A DNA stretch of 64,000 bases from Mucilaginibacter xinganensis (GCF_002257585.1 NZ_CP022743.1:3906001-3970000), one strand, 5' to 3'; counted from the stretch's first letter, positions 50,816 through 60,273 are shown. The notes: generated from the letters alone by a model not told the origin. A program made the numbers and translations.

Positions 50816-53212
50816 ATGAAAAAACTGCTAGTGCTGTTGCTCCTTCCATACTGCTTCTTCACCTTTGCTCAATCGAAAAATATTTATCACAAAGGCTGGG
50901 TTGACTTTAATAAGAATGGTAAGATGGATGTATTTGAGGACCCGTCGCAAACCATTGATAAGCGAATTACGGATCTGCTGAGCCAGATGACGATTGAAGA
51001 AAAAACATGCCAGCTGGCTACTTTGTATGGGTACAAGAGGGTTTTGAAAGAAGAAATGCCCGCACCATCATGGAAAAACGAGGTTTGGAAAGATGGCATT
51101 GCTAATATTGATGAAGAACTGAATAACTTAACCTCAAAAACGGATGATGCCCCCACACAATATTCCTATCCGTACAGCAAACATGCATCAGCTATAAATA
51201 CTATCCAAAAATGGTTTGTTGAAGAAACCCGAATGGGCATTCCGGTTGATTTCACCAACGAAGGTATCCACGGGCTCAACCACGACCGGGCAACGCCACT
51301 CCCCGCCCCTATTGCCATTGGCAGTACCTGGGATAAGGAACTCGTACGCCGCGCAGGGCAAACCGTAGGCAAGGAAGCAAAGGCGCTGGGCTATACCAAT
51401 GTTTATGCGCCAATACTGGATGTTTCCCGCGACCAGCGCTGGGGCCGCGTGGTGGAAACCTATGGCGAAAATCCGTTTTTAATAGCCGAACTGGGTAAAC
51501 AGATGACGCTGGGGATCCAGGAAGAAGGCGTAGCATCAACTTTAAAGCATTACGCGGTTTACAGCGTGCCCAAGGGCGGCCGCGACGGCGCCGCACGGAC
51601 CGATCCGCATGTGGCACCGCGCGAAATGTACCAACTTTACTTATATCCATTTCGCAGGGTGATCCAGGAAGCACACCCGCTGGGTGTAATGAGCAGCTAC
51701 AATGATTGGAACGGTGAACCAATAACAGGAAGCTACTATTTTTTAACGGAACTGCTCCGGCAAAAATTCGGCTTTAATGGCTATGTGGTTTCTGACAGCG
51801 AAGCCGTTGAATACCTGTATAGCAAACACCATGTAGCAGGCGATATTAAGGAAGCTGTGCGCCAGGCATTTGAAGCTGGTTTAAATGTGCGCACTAACTT
51901 TAGTATGCCGCAAACTTACATTATGCCCTTGCGGCAACTTTATAAAGAAGGCAGGATCAGTATGAAAACGCTTGATTCGCGGGTAGGCGATGTGCTGCGG
52001 GTAAAGTTCAAGCTGGGTTTGTTTGATTCTCCCTACGTAAAAGATCCAAATGCGGCTGATAAAATTGTGCACAGCGAAGCATCAGCTGGCATGGGCCTGC
52101 AAATGAACCGCGAGGCCATGGTTCTGTTAAAAAACCAGGGTAACCTGCTACCGTTGAATAAAGTAAAAATTAAAAATATACTGGTAACCGGTCCACTGGC
52201 TGCCGAAAAAAACTACGCCATCAGTCGTTACGGCCCATCACATAACCCGGTTACCAATGTGCTTGACGGGATAAAAAACTACGTAAGGGGTTCCGCCACT
52301 GTTGCTTATGTTAAAGGCTGTAATATAGTTGACGCTACCTGGCCGGAGAGCGAAATTATTGAAACCCCGCTTACCGCTAACGAACAGGCAGGCATAGATT
52401 CAGCCGTTTCCGCAGCTAAAAATGCCGATGTGGTAATTGCTGTAGTGGGCGAAGATGTGGAACGCGTGGGCGAAAGCCTGTCGCGCACAGGGTTAAATTT
52501 ACCGGGACGTCAACTAAAACTGATCCAGGCATTACAGGCCACAGGTAAGCCGGTAGTAATGGTAATGATAAACGGACAGCCGCTTACCATAAACTGGGAA
52601 AACAAATATGTGCCTGCTATTTTGGAAGCATGGTTCCCCGGCCCTGAAAGTGGTAAGGTTATTGCCGAAACTTTATTTGGTGACAACAACCCCGGTGGCA
52701 AGCTTTCTATTACCTTTCCGAAAACGGTTGGCCAGATTGAATTTAACTTCCCTTTTAAACCAGGCTCACAGGCCGGGCAGAACGGTTCAAATAGCTGGGG
52801 CAAGACCAGCGTAAACGGCGCATTGTATCCTTTTGGCTACGGCTTAAGTTACACCACATTTACTTATGAGAACCTACAGGTATCGCCCGAAAAAGAAAAT
52901 CAGCAGGGCGATGTAACCGTAACCGTTGATGTAACTAATACCGGGCAGCGCAAAGGCGACGACGTGGTACAGCTTTACCTTAAACAGGAGATCAGTAGCG
53001 TTACCGTTTATGAATATGACCTGCGCGGCTTTGAGCGAATCAGCCTCAATCCCGGTGAAAAAAGAACGGTAACCTTCACCCTGCATCCTGATGACCTGGC
53101 TATTTTGGATAAAAACATGAACTGGACGGTAGAACCCGGCAAATTTATGGTAATGATCGGGCAGTCATCCGAGGATATTAAGCTGAAGAAAGAGTTTGAG
53201 GTGGAGAAGTAA
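50816..53212 (+). CDS. Glycoside hydrolase family 3, beta-glucosidase/xylosidase-like
   Basis: A 798-residue secreted enzyme. A signal peptide ends near FTFAQ. Just after it is a calcium-binding-like loop DFNKNGKMDVFED. The first GH3 domain carries KHYAVY and the nucleophile Asp327 in VVSDSEAV. The (alpha/beta)6 sandwich domain follows (VVGEDVERVGE, LPGRQLKLIQAL), and a fibronectin type III-like domain closes the protein. It probably removes terminal beta-linked glucose or xylose from oligosaccharides. It stands alone, without a nearby SusC/SusD pair. Confidence 0.92.
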   Translation: MKKLLVLLLLPYCFFTFAQSKNIYHKGWVDFNKNGKMDVFEDPSQTIDKRITDLLSQMTIEEKTCQLATLYGYKRVLKEEMPAPSWKNEVWKDGIANIDEELNNLTSKTDDAPTQYSYPYSKHASAINTIQKWFVEETRMGIPVDFTNEGIHGLNHDRATPLPAPIAIGSTWDKELVRRAGQTVGKEAKALGYTNVYAPILDVSRDQRWGRVVETYGENPFLIAELGKQMTLGIQEEGVASTLKHYAVYSVPKGGRDGAARTDPHVAPREMYQLYLYPFRRVIQEAHPLGVMSSYNDWNGEPITGSYYFLTELLRQKFGFNGYVVSDSEAVEYLYSKHHVAGDIKEAVRQAFEAGLNVRTNFSMPQTYIMPLRQLYKEGRISMKTLDSRVGDVLRVKFKLGLFDSPYVKDPNAADKIVHSEASAGMGLQMNREAMVLLKNQGNLLPLNKVKIKNILVTGPLAAEKNYAISRYGPSHNPVTNVLDGIKNYVRGSATVAYVKGCNIVDATWPESEIIETPLTANEQAGIDSAVSAAKNADVVIAVVGEDVERVGESLSRTGLNLPGRQLKLIQALQATGKPVVMVMINGQPLTINWENKYVPAILEAWFPGPESGKVIAETLFGDNNPGGKLSITFPKTVGQIEFNFPFKPGSQAGQNGSNSWGKTSVNGALYPFGYGLSYTTFTYENLQVSPEKENQQGDVTVTVDVTNTGQRKGDDVVQLYLKQEISSVTVYEYDLRGFERISLNPGEKRTVTFTLHPDDLAILDKNMNWTVEPGKFMVMIGQSSEDIKLKKEFEVEK

Positions 53213-53680
53213 AGGATTTCGGAGGCTGGATTTAATTGCTGTCTTCCCAATAAAACACTCCATGCAACCGATAAATAGATTTAACAGGATACAACCAACT
53301 TTAACAGTACCATCACAACTCAAAATAGTTAATTATATATCTCATAAAGAAAGTATTTAATTATTCCATTTGCAGAAAAGTCAGGTTAATAATTCCTGCC
53401 TTTTTAAAGTTATGATAGCCGGAGATAAACTAATTGATAAATAATTGATTCAAAAGGTTTTATTAGATATTTAAAAACATGCCACGAATATAAAGACCGG
53501 ATTCCGAGCTTCTGATAACACTTTTTAGTAAGCAGAAACACCTCATTTGCCGTAAAAAAATTAATTTTAATGCTTACTTATAGTTTATTGCTGCTTGGAT
53601 ATTTCTGCATTTTTCCTAATTTTAGAAGAAAATAAACCTGCTGCCACGCAGCGATGAGCTTATTAACACTATATTATTGA
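53213..53680. other. AT-rich intergenic region before the ROK gene
   Basis: About 470 bases without a gene. GTAAGCA at 53528-53534 and TGCTTAC at 53571-53577 form an inverted repeat with a 36-base spacer. A small hairpin GCTGC-CAC-GCAGC sits at 53640-53652, 28 bases before the ROK start. I cannot place a convincing promoter. Confidence 0.45.
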
Positions 53681-54895
53681 ATGGAACTTAAAACTAAAAG
53701 TGTAAAGGGCATGCAGCTTAAGCACATGATAACCAAATGCCTTTATTTTGACAAGGCGATGTCATGTGCTGAACTAAGTGAATTATTTGATAAAAGTATC
53801 CCTTCAATAGCCAAGGCACTTAATGAATTAATTGAGAAAGGTTTCGTGGTTGAACAGGGCTACGCCCCATCCAGCGGTGGACGCCGGCCGCTGATGTATG
53901 CCATTAATGCCGATGCCATGTATATACTGGCTGTAGCTATGGACCAGATGAATACCCGCATTCAGCTGGTTGACCTGCGCAACCAGCCGGTTGCTGATAT
54001 GATGATGTTTGAACTGAAGCTTGCCGGCAACGATTATGCCGTGCATACTCTTGTTGATCATATTAACCAATATCTCGACAATTGCGGAATACTTAAAGAA
54101 AAGATCACCGGGATAGGGATAGGGATGCCCGGCTTTATTGATCCGGTTAAAGGCAACAATTACACTTACCTTAAAACCGGCGACAGCAGCCTGTCGCAAT
54201 ATATAGCCGATGAAACCGGTTTACCTACATACATTGACAACGACTCGAGCCTGATAGCACTTGCCGAACAAAAATTCGGCATAGCCAAATGGCAAAAAGA
54301 AGTGATGGTAATAAACCTGAGCTGGGGTATTGGCCTGGGTATGATTGTAAATGGTGAACTTTTCAGAGGACGAAACGGGTTTGCAGGCGAATTTAGCCAT
54401 ATCCCGCTATCAGAGGATGGCGCGCTGTGTGAATGCGGAAAAAGGGGATGCCTGGAAGCCGAAGCGTCTATGCTGGTAGTATCAACCAGGGCCATTGAAG
54501 GAATTAAACATGGACGGGTTACCAGCCTTAAAATAGCCGGCGATGCGCAAAGCAAGCAAATGGGCGATGCAATAATGGCCGCGGCCAACAAGGGCGACCA
54601 GTTTGCAATTGAACTATTTGCAGATTCGGGCTATAAGATAGGAAAGGCGCTGGCTATACTGATCCATATTATGAACCCGCAGGCTATTGTGTTAAGCGGG
54701 CGCGGTGCAAAAGTTGGGAAAATACTTTTAGCACCCATACAGCAGGCTTTGCATAAATATTGTATCCCCCGTCTTTCGGGCGGTACTGAACTATTGGTGT
54801 CAGAACTGGGCTTTGATGCCGAACTGATAGGTGCAGCTATACTGGTAATGGAAAATTTCGATAAAGAAGTTAAGAGCCAGGTGGTAAGTATTTAA
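53681..54895 (+). CDS. ROK family transcriptional regulator
   Basis: A 404-residue regulator with an N-terminal winged HTH (about 10-70, including AELSELFDKSIPSIAKALNEL) and a C-terminal ROK domain with sugar-kinase fold (IGIGMPGFIDP). The zinc site CECGKRGC has Cys250, Cys252 and Cys257. The family usually represses sugar-utilisation genes and is released by a sugar or sugar phosphate. The target may be the upstream GH3 gene, but no shared operator is evident. It is followed 1 base later by the DUF1801 gene. Confidence 0.93.
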   Translation: MELKTKSVKGMQLKHMITKCLYFDKAMSCAELSELFDKSIPSIAKALNELIEKGFVVEQGYAPSSGGRRPLMYAINADAMYILAVAMDQMNTRIQLVDLRNQPVADMMMFELKLAGNDYAVHTLVDHINQYLDNCGILKEKITGIGIGMPGFIDPVKGNNYTYLKTGDSSLSQYIADETGLPTYIDNDSSLIALAEQKFGIAKWQKEVMVINLSWGIGLGMIVNGELFRGRNGFAGEFSHIPLSEDGALCECGKRGCLEAEASMLVVSTRAIEGIKHGRVTSLKIAGDAQSKQMGDAIMAAANKGDQFAIELFADSGYKIGKALAILIHIMNPQAIVLSGRGAKVGKILLAPIQQALHKYCIPRLSGGTELLVSELGFDAELIGAAILVMENFDKEVKSQVVSI

Positions 54896-54896
54896 C

Positions 54897-55247
54897 ATGC
54901 TCCGCGCTATTGATAACTTCTTTTTAAACCAGGATGAACCTGCAAAAGGCTGCCTCCTGTTTTTGAGGGAACACATCCTGAATTTCGATACGAACATCAC
55001 CGAATCATGGAAGTATGGCATGCCGTTTTACTGCTACAAAGGAAAAATGTTCTGCTACTTATGGATCAATAGAAAAACTCATAATCCCTACCTCGGTATT
55101 GTTGAAGGCAGGAAGATCGATCACCCGTTATTGATCATAGAAAAACGCGCCCGGATGAAAACGATGCAAATAGATGCAAAGCAGGATGCTCCAATTGATA
55201 TGATCGACAGCATTTTGCAAATGGCGATCGACTTGTACCCTAACTGA
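54897..55247 (+). CDS. DUF1801-like protein
   Basis: A 116-residue protein of the DUF1801/YdhG type: the strand pattern FDTNITESWKYGMPFYCYKGKMFCYLWIN is characteristic. Family function is unclear. The gene begins 1 base after the ROK stop, so it is likely co-transcribed, followed by a GNAT gene 9 bases later. Confidence 0.83.
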   Translation: MLRAIDNFFLNQDEPAKGCLLFLREHILNFDTNITESWKYGMPFYCYKGKMFCYLWINRKTHNPYLGIVEGRKIDHPLLIIEKRARMKTMQIDAKQDAPIDMIDSILQMAIDLYPN

Positions 55248-55256
55248 TAAACTGCT

Positions 55257-55718
55257 ATGCAAATTAAAAGAATAACGATTTCTGATTATCATCTGGTTAT
55301 CCCTCTTTTCAATAGTTACCGGGTATTTTATAAACAGCCTTCAGACCTGGATTTGGCCGGGCATTTTATAAAATCACGTCTGCAAAATAATGAATCAGTA
55401 ATTTTTGCAGCGTTAACTAATGATAACGGCGAACAGACGCCGGCAGGATTTACACAGCTATACCCGCTGCTCTCGTCAGTTAAGGCAACAAGAAACTGGT
55501 TACTTAATGACCTGTTTGTTGATGCTGCTTTTCGTAAACAGGGCATTGGCGAAGCCCTGATAAAAATGGCCATGGAATTTGCAGGCAATAATGGCGCAAC
55601 TTACCTGAAGCTGGAAACCGCAGCAGATAACTACACGGCCCAAAGCCTTTACGAAGCTATTGGCTTTGTAAAAAAGCAGGCAGCAGGATCTTTTTTGGTT
55701 TACCAAATTCAACTTTAA
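55257..55718 (+). CDS. GNAT family N-acetyltransferase
   Basis: A 153-residue acetyltransferase. The acetyl-CoA-binding motif A reads LFVDAAFRKQGIGEALI, with the R/QxxGxG/A pattern as QGIG. LKLETAADNYTAQSLYEAIGF is the typical C-terminal motif B. The acceptor substrate is unknown. It lies in a tight run after the DUF1801 gene. Confidence 0.93.
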   Translation: MQIKRITISDYHLVIPLFNSYRVFYKQPSDLDLAGHFIKSRLQNNESVIFAALTNDNGEQTPAGFTQLYPLLSSVKATRNWLLNDLFVDAAFRKQGIGEALIKMAMEFAGNNGATYLKLETAADNYTAQSLYEAIGFVKKQAAGSFLVYQIQL

Positions 55719-55735
55719 ATACATAAACAAAAGCT

Positions 55736-56368
55736 ATGCAAAAACCCGATAGCCTGATATTTGACATGGACGGGACCCTTTGGGATGCCGTTGATACCTA
55801 CGCCGAATCGTGGAATGTGATATTCAGGGAAATGGAGATAGACATTATTGTTACCCGTGATGAGCTGGCAAAAATGGTTGGCATGGAGGGCCGAAAAGTT
55901 ATTGCCCATATTATGCCTGACTTTGACGACGAGAAACGCCAGTTTATCTACGCTACGGTTAACGAGAGGCGGCGCAGCCTGCTGCCACAGATGGGCGGCA
56001 TTTTGTATGATGGTGTTAAAGAAGGATTGCAGCAACTGGCTGAAAAATACCCGGTTTTTATATTGAGTAACTGTGCCAAAGGCATCATCAGACTGTTTAT
56101 TGACTGGGCGGGTATTGATAAACATATTACGGATGAACTTGCCCATGGAGTAAACTTTATGCCTAAAAATCATAACATAAAATTATTGATGGATCAACAC
56201 GGCCTCAAAAGCCCCGTGTACATTGGCGATACTGCCGGCGACGGCGACGAAAGCCGTAAGGCAGGTGTTCCGTTTGTGTTTGTGAGTTACGGCTTCGGGG
56301 ATACAGCAGATTATGATTTAAAGTTTGATGATTTTAAATCGCTGACGGATTATTTTATGGAGCTATAA
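55736..56368 (+). CDS. HAD superfamily hydrolase
   Basis: A 210-residue phosphatase-like protein. Motif I is LIFDMDGTLWD with Asp10 and Asp12, motif II FILSNC, and motif IV YIGDTAGDGDESRKAG. A helical cap lies between I and II. The YjjG/Gph-like subgroup is likely and the substrate is unknown. It is 17 bases after the GNAT gene, so it belongs to the same transcript. Confidence 0.93.
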   Translation: MQKPDSLIFDMDGTLWDAVDTYAESWNVIFREMEIDIIVTRDELAKMVGMEGRKVIAHIMPDFDDEKRQFIYATVNERRRSLLPQMGGILYDGVKEGLQQLAEKYPVFILSNCAKGIIRLFIDWAGIDKHITDELAHGVNFMPKNHNIKLLMDQHGLKSPVYIGDTAGDGDESRKAGVPFVFVSYGFGDTADYDLKFDDFKSLTDYFMEL

Positions 56369-56459
56369 GGCTATTACCTGCTAAGTAATCATCATATTGA
56401 TGATCACAAATAGTGATAAGCCAAATAAACACCTTAACTTCAACCTGTCATTATCCTAT

Positions 56460-57749
56460 ATGAAAAAACGAACGGGGGTTGCAGCTAAAATTAAAGGTTT
56501 TTGGCGTATTCTTGGTCCCGGCCTTGTAACCGGGGCGGCTGATGATGATCCATCAGGTATAGCTACCTATTCACAAACAGGGGCCCAGTTTGGTTACGGC
56601 CAGTTGTGGACCGCACTCTATATGCTCCCTTTAATGACCGCCGTACAGGAAGCCTGCGCCCGAATAGGTTTAGTAACCGGCAAGGGCATTACCACAATAG
56701 TTAAGGAGCGCTACAGCAGCGGTGTTTTGTATGCCGTAGTTTCGTTAGTAGTTATTGCCAATGTGATAAATATAGGTGCCGACCTGGGGGCAATGGCCGC
56801 CGCCGCTCAGTTGCTTGTACCAATACCTTTTGTTGTACTCACCCTGGTATTTACTTCAATCATATTGCTGCTGGAGGTATATACAAATTATAAGGTTTAT
56901 TCAAAAATCCTGAAGTGGCTGGCAATTACACTCCTTGCTTATCCAATTACCGTATTTATAGTACAGCAGCCCTGGGTTACCGTTTTAAAAGCAACGATAA
57001 CCCCTCATTTTGAATTCTCCTTTGCTTTTCTGTTTATTATAACCGGTGTTTTAGGCACCACTATTTCGCCTTATATGTTTTTTTGGGAAGCATCTCAGGA
57101 GGTGGAAGAGGATAAAGAAAAACACCTGTTGACCAAAGGGAAGCCGAGGATCAGTTGGATGAGCGTACACCGGATGCGGCTTGATAATACTTTCGGGATG
57201 ATATTTTCTGAATTTGCTACCTGGTGCATTATAGTAGTTGGGGCTACGGTTTTACATAACAGCGGTGTGCACGATGTTAAAACAGCTGCTGACGCTGCTA
57301 AGGCGATAGAGCCTTTGGTGCATAGCTTTCCACATGCAGGCTTTTTATCAAAGCTGATATTTTCTATTGGCATTATGGGCCTAGGGATGCTGGCAATCCC
57401 GGTACTTTCGGGTTCAGCCGCATATTCGGTAGCCGAAGCATTTAACTGGAAAGCAAGCCTTAACTTAAAACTAAACAAGGCCAAAGGATTTTACAGTATA
57501 ATTATTGCCGCTACCGTTGTAGGGCTGCTGTTAAATTTTATCGGGATTAACCCGGTTAAGGCATTGGTTTATGCCGCTGTATTAAACGGTGTTGCGGCAG
57601 TTCCGCTTTTGTTTTTGATTATTAAAATTTCAAGCGACGACACAATAATGGGTGAGTTTAAAAGCGGCTGGCTCTCTAAAACCATTCTTTGGGCAACTTT
57701 TGCCGCTATGGGCGCAGCAGCTATTGCTATGTTTTATACCATTCTTTAA
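56460..57749 (+). CDS. NRAMP-related metal transporter with non-canonical metal motifs
   Basis: A 429-residue inner-membrane protein with about 11 hydrophobic segments and the NRAMP start GPGLVTGAADDDPSGIATYSQ. The canonical DPGN metal-binding motif of TM1 is DPSG here (residues 30-33), and the TM6 MPH region reads SPYMFFW. Such changes occur in the NRAMP-related clades whose metal preference differs from Mn/Fe, so the substrate is uncertain. I start at the ATG at 56460; upstream ATGs at 56400 and 56457 are in question. It is convergent with the MNIO operon. Confidence 0.87.
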   Translation: MKKRTGVAAKIKGFWRILGPGLVTGAADDDPSGIATYSQTGAQFGYGQLWTALYMLPLMTAVQEACARIGLVTGKGITTIVKERYSSGVLYAVVSLVVIANVINIGADLGAMAAAAQLLVPIPFVVLTLVFTSIILLLEVYTNYKVYSKILKWLAITLLAYPITVFIVQQPWVTVLKATITPHFEFSFAFLFIITGVLGTTISPYMFFWEASQEVEEDKEKHLLTKGKPRISWMSVHRMRLDNTFGMIFSEFATWCIIVVGATVLHNSGVHDVKTAADAAKAIEPLVHSFPHAGFLSKLIFSIGIMGLGMLAIPVLSGSAAYSVAEAFNWKASLNLKLNKAKGFYSIIIAATVVGLLLNFIGINPVKALVYAAVLNGVAAVPLLFLIIKISSDDTIMGEFKSGWLSKTILWATFAAMGAAAIAMFYTIL

Positions 57750-57754
57750 GGATC

Positions 57755-58579
57755 TTATTGCCTTTGTTCAAAAAAACCAGCCTCAATAAAACTACGCTTC
57801 CATTCCGGCCAGATGCTATCAATACCGGCCCGCTGAAAGTTAAAAGTTTTTACCAGGTAATTCATGGCCCCATCAACCGTATTGCCGCCCTGCATGCTTT
57901 TTAAAAAACAGTATTGCGCCCCTCTTATAGTAAACAGCCCAAGCTTAAAATTATGGCGGGTAACCGCACAATAGCTTTCTTCAGGGAAAGGCAGTTCAGG
58001 CAGTGCTCCCTGGCTAAACTGCAGGTAATAACTGCAAATGGGGAACTGATGTTGAAAGAGGTGCAGTACAGGTGTAAGCGTTAGTAAATCGTCGGCAGTA
58101 TCAATGGTAGCAATTGTATTGTTGTTGGCCGATGGCTCATCAAATATAACTGAAAGGGCATATTCAAACCCGGCAAGTTCTATCATAAAATCGGGCCAGT
58201 TTTCCTTTTGTTCAAGGCCGGCGTCAGGTCGCGTCTCCTGTAAAAAAGTAGCAAAATTTTCGCCAAGGGTATTCAGTGTATAACTGTGGGAAGGGTAGGT
58301 ATCCAGGTATTGATCGGCAAACAGTTCGAACAACTCATTACCCAAAGCAAACGCAAGAGCGCTAAACTGACTGTGCATACAGGCTCTTAGCCTGGCGATA
58401 TAGCTATACCGGTAAATATCAAGATGCCTTACTGCACTTAGCCTTTGGGATGCGTTAACCACATTTTCAATTGCAACAACTTGTTCTGTATTACTGTTAT
58501 CTACAGGTATATGGTGCACCAGCATACCCTGCATCCAATTTTGCAATTCAGTTAAAGAAAATGCGTTATTTGAATTCAT
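57755..58579 (-). CDS. DUF2063 (BufC/HvfC-like) partner of the MNIO enzyme
   Basis: A 274-residue cytoplasmic protein of the DUF2063 family, with the N-terminal helical domain (LTELQNWMQGML...) and DIYRYSYIARLRACMHSQFSALAFALG in its first 90 residues. These proteins accompany DUF692 MNIO enzymes and are thought to bind the precursor peptide leader for modification. The gene starts 28 bases after the MNIO stop and is the last of the four-gene operon. Its 3' end faces the convergent transporter gene, with a gap of 5 bases. Confidence 0.85.
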   Translation of the reverse strand: MNSNNAFSLTELQNWMQGMLVHHIPVDNSNTEQVVAIENVVNASQRLSAVRHLDIYRYSYIARLRACMHSQFSALAFALGNELFELFADQYLDTYPSHSYTLNTLGENFATFLQETRPDAGLEQKENWPDFMIELAGFEYALSVIFDEPSANNNTIATIDTADDLLTLTPVLHLFQHQFPICSYYLQFSQGALPELPFPEESYCAVTRHNFKLGLFTIRGAQYCFLKSMQGGNTVDGAMNYLVKTFNFQRAGIDSIWPEWKRSFIEAGFFEQRQ

Positions 58580-58607
58580 TATTTACTTTGCTTTGCCGCA
58601 TTTATAA

Positions 58608-59552
58608 CTAATTAACCACGATATCATTCACTAAAAAATTAACCGGATTTGATATAGCATCATTATTATACTCTAATTTTTCGGGGCCGGATTCTTGATT
58701 CAAAATACCGCTCATGTGCTGCTTTGCTTTTAACAACTCTGTATGATAAGCTTCAAAATCCGGGATATTGCTATCCCATTCCAATAAGGTAGCCACACCG
58801 CCGGTAAGCCGCCACGCCAAAGCAAACAGCCTCCATACATCCTGTACCACCTGCCTGTCATGTGTATCAATAATATGGGTGCCGCAATGCTGGTGACCGG
58901 CTATGTGCATCTGTACAATACGGTGATGGGGTAATTGATGAATATAGTGCACAGGATCAAAATCATTATTAAAGGCGGATACGTATACATTGTTTACATC
59001 AAGCAGTAAGCCGCAGCCGGTTTCTTCGGCCATGTAGCGTAAAAAATCGTATTCGGGAATGGTTGAATGTTTAAAGGTTAAGTACGTACTGGGGTTTTCA
59101 AAAACTAAGGGGCGCTGTAAAAAGTCCTGAACCTCGTTTATTCGCAAGCATACGTTTTTTAATGATTCCTCATTTAAAACAACCGGTAAAAGATCATGCG
59201 TATTCAGGCTGTTAATACCTGTCCAGCATAAGTGGTCGCTGACCCAGAGCGGTTTTACTTCGGCGGCAAGCTGTTTTAGTTTGGTAAGATATTCTTTATT
59301 TAGCGGGTCTGTGCTGCCTATGGACAGTGATACCCCATGCATTACAACCGGGTATCGCGCTGCTATTTGTTTCAAAACATCGCGTGGCCTGCCGCCGGAA
59401 TCCATAAAATTTTCCGAGATCACTTCAAACCAGTCAACCGCCGGGCTATGATCAAGGATGTAATTAAAATGCTTGCTCCGTAACCCCAGGCCAAGCCCGG
59501 GGTTAGGCAAGCTATTTATCAAATCACTATATTTTTCCTTTTTTTCAATCAT
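58608..59552 (-). CDS. DUF692 multinuclear non-heme iron oxidase (MNIO), BufB/HvfB-like
   Basis: A 314-residue TIM-barrel enzyme. The family oxidises Cys (and sometimes Asp/Asn) residues in ribosomal peptides using a di- or tri-iron cluster. Candidate metal ligands are visible along the barrel: His72 (MHGVSLS), His107 (SDHLCWT), Glu152 (FENPS), Asp185 (LLLDVNN), His216 and His220 (QMHIAGH), Asp232 (THDRQV) and Glu258 (LLEWDSN). All positions I could identify are intact, so it is probably active. The Cys-rich protein encoded just upstream is the obvious substrate. Confidence 0.92.
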   Translation of the reverse strand: MIEKKEKYSDLINSLPNPGLGLGLRSKHFNYILDHSPAVDWFEVISENFMDSGGRPRDVLKQIAARYPVVMHGVSLSIGSTDPLNKEYLTKLKQLAAEVKPLWVSDHLCWTGINSLNTHDLLPVVLNEESLKNVCLRINEVQDFLQRPLVFENPSTYLTFKHSTIPEYDFLRYMAEETGCGLLLDVNNVYVSAFNNDFDPVHYIHQLPHHRIVQMHIAGHQHCGTHIIDTHDRQVVQDVWRLFALAWRLTGGVATLLEWDSNIPDFEAYHTELLKAKQHMSGILNQESGPEKLEYNNDAISNPVNFLVNDIVVN

Positions 59553-59571
59553 CCTGTTAATCCATTGCCAC

Positions 59572-59605
59572 AGCTAAAACCTCGCCGGGAAAGGTGATTT
59601 TAGCT
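59572..59605 (-). promoter_or_regulatory. Second hairpin in the precursor-MNIO gap
   Basis: AGCTAAAA at 59572-59579 and TTTTAGCT at 59598-59605 are perfect reverse complements. With the hairpin at 59637-59661 this puts two stems between precursor and enzyme genes. Confidence 0.45.
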
Positions 59606-59636
59606 TCACGCCTTTAGAATTTCAATAACTTTTTAG

Positions 59637-59661
59637 CCACTCCTCTGCTAGAGATGAGTGG
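59637..59661 (-). promoter_or_regulatory. Hairpin just after the precursor stop, possible attenuator
   Basis: CCACTCCTC pairs with GATGAGTGG (one mismatch, 7-base loop), beginning 13 bases after the precursor stop. It lacks a strong T run, so partial termination or 3'-end protection is more likely than full termination. This would raise precursor mRNA above enzyme mRNA. Confidence 0.45.
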
Positions 59662-59673
59662 GCATGTTGTGAG

Positions 59674-60273
59674 TTACTCTTTTTCGCCTTCACAAAGTTT
59701 CTTTCCATGACCGGCAGGATCATTAAAACCAAAAGAGCAAACTTTATCGCCACTGTTACCGCATGAATCATAAGACCCTAACACCGATACCAGCCAATTT
59801 TGAGGCGGGCCGCATTTAAATGGAGCATCACCATAATTTCTTTTAGCCTTTAACATTCTTTGTTCAAATAGTTTACGGGCCTGCAGCCATACGCTTTTAC
59901 CTCTTTCCGGGCCCATTGTTCTGAAACGTTCAGCCTGAATGGGTACAGCACAGCTTCCCTGCCATGCGCATTCATTATTACCCGGATTTTCCTGCGCTTC
60001 AATATCGCCATAAAGCCCGCAGCCGCCTTGTCCGCGGCAATTATTAAGGGTTTGGCAATTGTGTTGCTGCGCGGTGGCGCAATAACCGGTACCTGCGCAA
60101 TTATTGGTTGCATAACGGTCATGCCCTTTGCATGCATTTAAGCCCATACAAACATGTAGTTCAACTGACGGGGCTGCAGTGCTTGCTGTAACTGAAGGCG
60201 TTGGAGCCGGCGCGGGGGCAGGTGCCGGGCCGCCGCATAATGATAGGTTTGGTGAGTATTTTATAGTAGCCAT
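59674..60273 (-). CDS. Cys-rich bufferin-like RiPP precursor candidate
   Basis: A 199-residue protein with 14 Cys (13, 42, 48, 59, 65, 73, 79, 85, 102, 108, 154, 171, 179, 194). Residues 1-15 (MATIKYSPNLSLCGG) precede an Ala/Pro linker (16-35). Then come repeated small motifs, CMGLNACKG, NNCAGTGYCA and NNCRGQGGCG, like the CKGxNxC motifs of bufferin/DUF2282-type precursors. The C-terminal part is longer and more globular than usual. No Sec signal peptide is present, unlike bufferins. It lies 121 bases upstream of the MNIO gene and 50 bases after the ferritin-like gene. Precursor role is inferred from context and Cys pattern. Confidence 0.75.
   Translation of the reverse strand: MATIKYSPNLSLCGGPAPAPAPAPTPSVTASTAAPSVELHVCMGLNACKGHDRYATNNCAGTGYCATAQQHNCQTLNNCRGQGGCGLYGDIEAQENPGNNECAWQGSCAVPIQAERFRTMGPERGKSVWLQARKLFEQRMLKAKRNYGDAPFKCGPPQNWLVSVLGSYDSCGNSGDKVCSFGFNDPAGHGKKLCEGEKE

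Noticed and set aside
53528..53577. An insertion-sequence end upstream of the ROK gene
   Set aside because: The 7-base inverted repeat has no transposase, target duplication or further identity.
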